A DNA stretch of 64,000 nt, from NCBI GenBank assembly GCA_026770025.1, contig JAMXDE010000013.1, positions 1,364,001 through 1,428,000 on the forward strand, in the 5' to 3' direction. Shown here in pieces: positions 58,499-64,000 of this stretch (position 1 is its first letter; the number at the start of each line of letters is the position of its first letter). Source of the stretch: Craspedostauros australis (Eukaryota; Bacillariophyta; Bacillariophyceae; Mastogloiales; Achnanthaceae). Made by a program: the position numbers and the translations under genes. Below the pieces are notes generated by a model. That model had not been told where the DNA came from. It ran no database searches and worked only from the letters and a program-made list of their open reading frames with translations.

Positions 58499-59850
58499 TT
58501 ACATCACCGCGTTCTGCATCAGTGACACAGTTGGGTATGTCACTTCTTGCGTTGTGGAAATGTGACATTGCTGCTTCTGTGTACAATACACATTACGAAG
58601 TCGTTCAATATTTGCTCGGGTCTTCAAGCAGCAAACACGACCCTTGCCGAACGGAGGACCTCGTGATGGATTCGTTCTTTTTTCAGAATGGAATCGTCGG
58701 GCACCGATGATGAGCGGAAGTCGTCGTGGTATTGGATGAAGATCGTGACAATCTTGTGATTCTTCCATTCGGAGCCAGCAACATTCAGGTCTCGTTCCTG
58801 AGCCACCACGACAGAAACGCACCCCTGCGCAAGGTTGGTGGCCTCTTCCGCAATGCTTGCGATTGGAGGATGGAAATGGTCGTGTTTCGGTTGAGCCACC
58901 CAGTTGCGAGACACCGCCTTGTCCAATGTTCAAAGTGCGGCGAAGCACTCAATGTCAATGTCCAACGTTGCTGCGTCCATTTCCTTTGAAGGGTCGAAAT
59001 GTCGAGGATGCTCTCAAGGGCATGTCCTGCGGTTTTCGCTGTCCACCATGTCCCGTGCCCGTGGGAACTCCCGGCCTTGCAGATTGCTCGCCCAGTGGGT
59101 TGGTGTAGTTGTAGTTCTCCTGTCCATGCCCACCATTCAGCCATATCTCCGACTTGTGGAGGTGGATACCTCTCGTTGCGACCTCGGATGACGCCGAAAT
59201 CGGGAACCAACCTTCCAAGTTACCCCGAGTTCCCTTAGCGTCGTCCGCGTAGATGGGAATGTCGCCATTGTTGTCGCTCGCGGTTGGTGCTTGCCATTCA
59301 GAGACATGTTCCAGCACATACCGTACGTCCTTGCGTCGCTCTGCCTTCACCGTGGAGGCTGCTGCGACTGGGATGCTCACATACTGAACGTGGCTACCAT
59401 CATATCCAAATGCTGCTGTGGCAATTGCCTTGTCGGGTTTCGTCAGTCGGTCCCCACCACTCAGCAGCCCATGGCATAGCACTCCAATGGCATCATGGAT
59501 GTAAAATGGGGGTGGCTAGGATCGCTTCGTTATGTTGCTTGGCCTCCTCCAGACGAATGCTGGCAGGCCGAGCGACGACCAGTCCACAGTCGACGATGCG
59601 CTTTCGTATTGGCATGGTCTCTCGCCCCGAGACGTCGAGCTGAAAGCCATCGGCGCAAGCCTTGTGATGGACGCCCCCAAGCGCTTCGCCTGGGTGCACG
59701 TCGACGGTCTTTGGAAAGCATCGCACAGCAGGAGTCTGTGCTGCGATCAGTGCAAGGACGTTGGGTTCGTTCCACAAGTGCCCCATCGCGCTGCTCGCGA
59801 TGGAAGACCGTGGAGAACAGGTTGAGTTCGTTGATGCATCAGAAGTGTGG
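58499..59850 (-). pseudogene. Possible decayed coding sequence, family not recognised
   Basis: Minus-strand frames at 59493-59786, 58955-59482 and 58624-58926 read like protein (for example DVHPGEALGGVHHKACADGF, KAIATAAFGYDG, IWLNGGHGQENYNYTNP, KIVTIFIQYHDDF) and follow one another in the same direction but not in one frame. No domain is recognisable and no splice pairs joining them were established. It could be a broken gene, a repeat remnant or an intron-rich gene with diverged exons. I see no terminal repeats. Confidence 0.3.
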
Positions 59851-61068
59851 TTGAGACAAGAGGATCGACCGCGGCTGCAGCAGAGGCTGGCTCAGAGTTC
59901 CCGGTCGCCATGTCGTCAAGCTGCTTGTGTGGCAGTCTTCCTGATTCTTTCGTTTTGACATTGTTTTCTTTCCGTTCCTGGAGCTGCATGAAGACCCGCG
60001 CACAGATGGCGAGAACGGATCAAGATGAAGCTACCAGTGAAGGCAGGTATGCTCTTGTTGGGGCGAGATTTTTGTGTCCTCCTCTGCTTCTTGATACTGC
60101 TGCTATCGATGGCGACGACGGCGACGATGGTGATCGCAATGATGTTGAGCAAGATCGCCCATGATCACCATGATTGCCGCTGACCGCGATACCTGCCGGC
60201 ACTGTACGTGTGCGTATCTGCACTATCCACTGAAGAATGACAGTGCGTACCAATGATGTGTGGCTTGTCTTGCTTTTCTTGCTCTGCCCATGCGGAATGA
60301 AGCGGTTTGGTTGTCTTTGATTCCGCGCCATCTCTGTTTCCGATTTGCTTGTTTCTGCTTCGTGACTCGTGGTATCCGCGTCTCAGTTCTACAGAGACAG
60401 ATCGAAGCAAGAGAACGAAGGACGTTTCACAGTATGAAGACAAGACCGCATCCCAAGAGCGCGTTCCTCATCTGCAACGACCAATCTTTGATGCATGACT
60501 ATCTCAAGAGGCATCACAGAATGGCACACATCATTCAGAAGCATTAAGGCAACAGACCGCAGGTCGAGGAAGGAGTGACGCAATGGTTTGAAAAGCGAAT
60601 TGCCCTGAGCACAAATGTTTGATGCATGTCGACAGCAATGCGCATCAATCCGCAACTCCATCTTTCTCAAACTCGACTGCTACGGAGCTGAGTTTATCCT
60701 CTTGATGTGTTATACGTATCCAGTAGTTGGAGCAGAAGATCGGAAGACGTTTGTATGCACGAAGGAGGGACGATGGCAATGATCGCCTTGCTTGAGTCTT
60801 TGTGGTTGGTGTGCCAGATTCGAATCGCGACTCAATAGTTCACAGGATTAAAAACAACGAAGAACGACTGTGTCGGATTTGGCCATGACACAAAACCGCT
60901 GAATTCGCACCATCGCAGCTATGTCTCTTGTTGTTGGGGCTCTCACATCAGCGTTCACTCCGACCGCACACACACTCACACTCACAAACACATCACATTA
61001 CGTTACGAGGACATCTCATTGCTCTGCCCAAAACCGCATCTTATCAGTCTCCCACAGATCACCATCCA
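59851..61068. other. 1.2-kb intergenic region
   Basis: No gene recognised. It has a GATGGCGACGACGGCGACGATGG-type repeat at about 60109-60131. It is the upstream region of the GT64-like gene. Confidence 0.45.
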
Positions 61069-62043
61069 ATGAACGCATGCTCCAAGTCGTCGATACTGCA
61101 GGTCGTGGGCAAGTTCCAATTTTGGATGACGCTGATCGCAATGACCTTGGTCCTCAACCTCATTCTGGGTTGCGTTGTGATGCAAACGCAACAGGCCGAT
61201 GATCAGTTCTGGACCGTCCTGCGTCGATCCATCGCACGACAGTGGAAATCCGATATGCAGTACCTGCGACTGCTGCATCGCCGAACGAAGGACTGCGGGC
61301 ATGTTGTGACGACCAACACGACATTGCCGCCGCTCGGTTTTTGGAAGCAACTGTCGCAGACCAACACGACGACAGGCTGCTTCGCACCGCCGCCGACAAG
61401 CTGCCACGCTGACGGGTATTCGGTCATCTTGACGTCGAACGGACAGCAGCTGCGCCGCGTCGTGCTGAAGATCATGGCGTTGCAGACGTATCCCTCCGTG
61501 CGCGATATCACGGTGCTGATCCGCAGTTCGAAGAAGCAGCTGCGACATGATGCGCGGTATGGTCAGCGATTGTTGGACTGGAAGAATGTGACGGTCGTGC
61601 CGCTGCATTCGTTGTGGTTCGGATTGGAGACCGTGTTGCAACGCAAACTATCCGAATCGATTGTGTGGTTGGACGCGGATCGCGACAAACACTGGAACGC
61701 CACGACGTTGCGACGCACGTGGAACGCGTGGAAGGAGGAGTCGGATGCACTACGGCAACCGCATGGTTGCGGTGATTTGCATGCGTCGATATTTCATTCG
61801 AATTTGCTATGTTACGTCGATCATGATGTGTCGCGCGAATTGCGGCAATACGTCGTGACGCAGCAGGCGTCGTGGGAATTGGAAGCTGCCGCCATCGGTC
61901 TGTTGATTGGGAATCTGGCAAGGCGTGTCGATGCGCCAGGTCCAAATGCCCGGATACGGACGGAATTGTTGGATTACTTCGGTGGTTGCTGCAACGCGCG
62001 GTCCTCTGTGCAGCGTGACGAGAAGCCTCGGCAATGTCAATAG
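61069..62043 (+). CDS. GT64-like type II membrane glycosyltransferase
   Basis: 324 aa from the Met at 61069 (MNACSKSSILQVV). The frame is open further upstream to 60928, but that part is Thr/His-rich and would move the membrane anchor inward. One membrane segment (FWMTLIAMTLVLNLILGCVV) is followed by a Cys-containing stem and a catalytic part: YSVILTSNGQQLRRVVLKIM, VRDITVLIRSS, VTVVPLHSLWFGLETVLQRK, IVWLDADRD (DAD as the DxD metal site), TLRRTWNAWKEESDALRQPH, and a late EAAAIGLLIGNLA. The order (nucleotide-sugar strand, LDxDxD, W-x-x-W helix, R-x-P-H-G) resembles the GT64/exostosin C-terminal domain, though the protein is short. Golgi location inferred; acceptor unknown. Confidence 0.55.
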   Translation: MNACSKSSILQVVGKFQFWMTLIAMTLVLNLILGCVVMQTQQADDQFWTVLRRSIARQWKSDMQYLRLLHRRTKDCGHVVTTNTTLPPLGFWKQLSQTNTTTGCFAPPPTSCHADGYSVILTSNGQQLRRVVLKIMALQTYPSVRDITVLIRSSKKQLRHDARYGQRLLDWKNVTVVPLHSLWFGLETVLQRKLSESIVWLDADRDKHWNATTLRRTWNAWKEESDALRQPHGCGDLHASIFHSNLLCYVDHDVSRELRQYVVTQQASWELEAAAIGLLIGNLARRVDAPGPNARIRTELLDYFGGCCNARSSVQRDEKPRQCQ

Positions 62044-62091
62044 ACTAGAATAGAAAAATAGAGTACTGCCGCGCATGGCATGGCATGCGAT

Positions 62092-62697
62092 TCACCACAA
62101 CATTTCCAAATCCGGCTTGAGAGGCAGATCCACGGCGTATCGTTCCAGAACGGATTGATCGATGTAATAGAGCATCTCGCTTTCTTCGCCATGCGGATTG
62201 TGCACGCCGCGTTGGCATTGACGGCTGCCGTAGGACAGCTCGTCTTCCGTGAGCTGATACAGCACCGTGATGCTGTCCTGATCCAATTCAAACCGATCCT
62301 GGTCATCGACGAGGCATTCCAAGGCATTGCCAAAGGCTGGTTCGTGCGTCCATATGGACAATCGTTCCAATCGCCCATCTTCTTGCATGGCGCCGCACTG
62401 GATGTCGTCATTTTTGCGATAGACGACGACATCCATATCGAGCAAAGTGGAGAGATCGATGTCATTGGCATTGGTTGCGTCGTCGTCATCTGGCATGGCA
62501 GCCGTGCCCAGCGGCAATTGATGACGCGTTCGTGCCATTGTTGGTGCGAATGTTGCTGCTGCTGCTGCTGCTGTTGCTGATGATGATGGCGGAATCCATG
62601 CTGTGATGATCTGTATTTGCAGAAGAAGGAGGATGCAGCACAGAAGGCTGACGGAAGAATGAGATGTTGGAGACATCGGAGGCCGTGGTCGCTTCAT
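62092..62697 (-). CDS. Plastid-targeted protein of unknown function
   Basis: 201 aa. The signal peptide (SSVSLLCCILLLLQIQIITA) ends before Trp34 in TA-WIPPSS, an accepted variant of the diatom plastid junction (Phe, Trp, Tyr or Leu at +1). An Ala-rich transit-like stretch leads to a compact acidic domain: LLDMDVVVYRKNDD, GRLERLSIWTHEPAFG, LVDDQDRFELDQDSITVLY, ELSYGSRQCQRGVHNPHGEE and LPLKPDLEMLW. The pattern looks like a conserved stramenopile domain, but I cannot name it. The stop lies about 50 bp from the end of the convergent GT64-like gene, so the 3' ends nearly touch. Confidence 0.65.
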   Translation of the reverse strand: MKRPRPPMSPTSHSSVSLLCCILLLLQIQIITAWIPPSSSATAAAAAATFAPTMARTRHQLPLGTAAMPDDDDATNANDIDLSTLLDMDVVVYRKNDDIQCGAMQEDGRLERLSIWTHEPAFGNALECLVDDQDRFELDQDSITVLYQLTEDELSYGSRQCQRGVHNPHGEESEMLYYIDQSVLERYAVDLPLKPDLEMLW

Positions 62698-63713
62698 GTT
62701 GTTGTGATGGATTTTCTACAGGTGCAGATAGAGATGACAGTGTGGTAAGGTAGTATTGTTGTATGATAGAATAGTATGGAATATAGCAGTGTGGCAGTGT
62801 GGAAGTTGCAGACCCTCCCCTCTGTCGATTGAGTTGGGTTGGGTTGAGAGATGTGGCTGCAGGTCAGGGCGATGTCGTTGTGGCGGAGGGAACAAGAGCA
62901 AAATGACGTCTCTCACTTCGATTCAAAATGGAATGATTCACGCATGGCAGTCTTGTGTGTACACGTCATCATGTCGAGTTGTTATTGTGACTCAATGGAT
63001 CCACCCATGACTGAAATGAGGCTGACTGGGAACAACGTCAGTACACGTGTTGACGTGATGTGTTGATGACGATGTCAGAACGCTTTGGGTGGTGTGTTCT
63101 CATGTGTCGGTTTGGCTGTCGTTGTTGTGGTTGCGTTGCGCAGAGCCACCGTCATCTCTCTCTTGCGTTGTTGCCGTTGCTGCGGTCGTATCTGTCGGGC
63201 TGAGCTGAGGTTGTCTGTGCCAGGCAATCATGACCAACACAGAGACCACAACAGCAAACAATCCACCATCTGGCTGCCAGCTCCGTCGCAACCCTCTCAT
63301 AGACGATCACATCATAGACGATCTCATCATCATCCACAACAACTGCAACAATCGAATTCGCAGTCGACGTTGTCCCTCACAACACTCTTCGAAGTACTCG
63401 TTCTCATACTCGCACTCGTTTTCGCACTCGTTCTCGTACTTGCAGCAACACACTCATCTGTGATTGATTGAGCTCGCTTTGCGTCCACCCTCAGCATCCA
63501 CAAATTCATCAACCCATCCAACAACTCCCTTTCCGTCGTCAACTCGCACCTCCAAACGCAACGCAACGTAACACAAGCTACTCCGCTGTACTCCACAACT
63601 ATATACTCTGCAAACCCACAGACGACGTGCAACAAAGCTATCGCTATCTTTCGACTCAACCCAACTCAACTCTATTCTGCAACACCACCAACAACAACAA
63701 ACAATCCATCACA
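62698..63713. other. 1-kb divergent intergenic region
   Basis: Upstream of the plastid unknown (-) and of the right-edge gene (+). It is rich in Thr/Ser/His-type simple sequence, with repeated CTCGTTCTCATACTCGCACTCG words near 63400-63435. The last 100 bp before 63714 are a C/A-rich leader (CAACACCACCAACAACAACA), a typical 5'UTR. Confidence 0.5.
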
Positions 63714-64000
63714 ATGAAGACCACCGCCACAATCCTCCTCGCCACCGCAGCCACCGCGAACGGCTTCACAGTCAAGCCTGCCCAGTCCAGCACGAGCAGC
63801 ACGGCCCTCTACGGACTGTTTGATGGAGTCAAGGATGCCTTCGGTGCACCAGCCCTGGAGCGATCCAAGATCGATTCCGAACGTGAAACACCCATCGATC
63901 GATGGATGGGATGGAGCGTCGTTTCGGAGAATGAGCAGCAGCAACAACAGCAGCAGCAACAGCAGAGCATGGGATCAGGTGGGTTTCCGACTATCATTCG
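63714..64000 (+). CDS. 5' part of a plastid-targeted gene (cut by the window edge)
   Basis: The start ATG at 63714 follows a C/A-rich leader. The protein begins [20 protein letters not shown], a signal peptide with Phe at +1, then [40 protein letters not shown], a run of Gln (CAG/CAA repeat, about 63935-63965) and SMGSGGFP. The frame stays open to the edge. AG|GTGGGT at 63977-63984 is a possible intron donor, so the last residues may not be coding. The family cannot be named from this fragment. Confidence 0.7.
   Translation, partial: MKTTATILLATAATANGFTVKPAQSSTSSTALYGLFDGVKDAFGAPALERSKIDSERETPIDRWMGWSVVSENEQQQQQQQQQQSMGSGGFPTII

Noticed and set aside
63672-63997. Leu- and Cys-rich minus-strand frames at the right edge
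   Set aside because: Shadows of the CAG/CAA (poly-Gln) repeat of the plus-strand gene, which has a clear plastid leader.

Overview
The window looks like nuclear DNA of a diatom, probably a centric species. Most genes have one exon or a few short GT-AG introns. Six predicted proteins begin with a signal peptide that ends at an Ala/Gly/Ser-Phe/Trp junction, the 'ASAFAP'-type signature of diatom plastid targeting. The gene set fits too: plastid PPR protein, DGDG synthase, ABA4-like protein, PT-repeat secreted protein, prohibitin and a Ty1/copia element. The species cannot be read from the sequence.

Layout. 1-2976: satellite array, 17 copies of a 181/182-bp monomer, open at the left window edge. 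2977-9440: gene-poor and repeat-derived. It holds a 5'-truncated LINE-type insertion (6226-7607, minus) flanked by an 18-bp target duplication, a second remnant of the same C-terminal domain (4051-4347), and about 1.4 kb of tandemly duplicated non-coding sequence (8044-9440). 9473-12133: an open 886-aa Crypton-type tyrosine recombinase with a GCR1_C-like C-terminus. From about 12.8 kb the window becomes ordinary gene-bearing sequence.

Genes from 12.8 kb on: a plastid GST-like protein (+); a three-exon PPR gene (-), whose introns can be placed exactly; a TIP41-family protein with an extra N-terminal domain (+); a DGD1-type galactolipid synthase (-); three related LRR genes (-) between 26.1 and 36.0 kb, with an ABA4-like plastid membrane protein (-) between the second and third; a two-exon plastid lipocalin-like (DUF3598-like) protein (+); a PT-repeat, Cys-rich secreted protein (-); a second secreted Cys-rich protein (-); two tandem GT15-like Golgi-type glycosyltransferases (+); a DUF1279/FAM210-like mitochondrial protein (+); prohibitin PHB1 (+); a GT64-like glycosyltransferase (+); a small plastid-targeted unknown (-); and the 5' part of another plastid-targeted gene running off the right edge (+).

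A young Ty1/copia element (46481-53106) sits between the two tandem glycosyltransferases. Its 108-bp LTRs are identical, it has a 5-bp target duplication, and gag and pol are open. Its pol carries a PDZ-like module between integrase and reverse transcriptase.

No operons, rRNA, CRISPR array or tRNA gene was recognised; a tRNA search by eye is not reliable.
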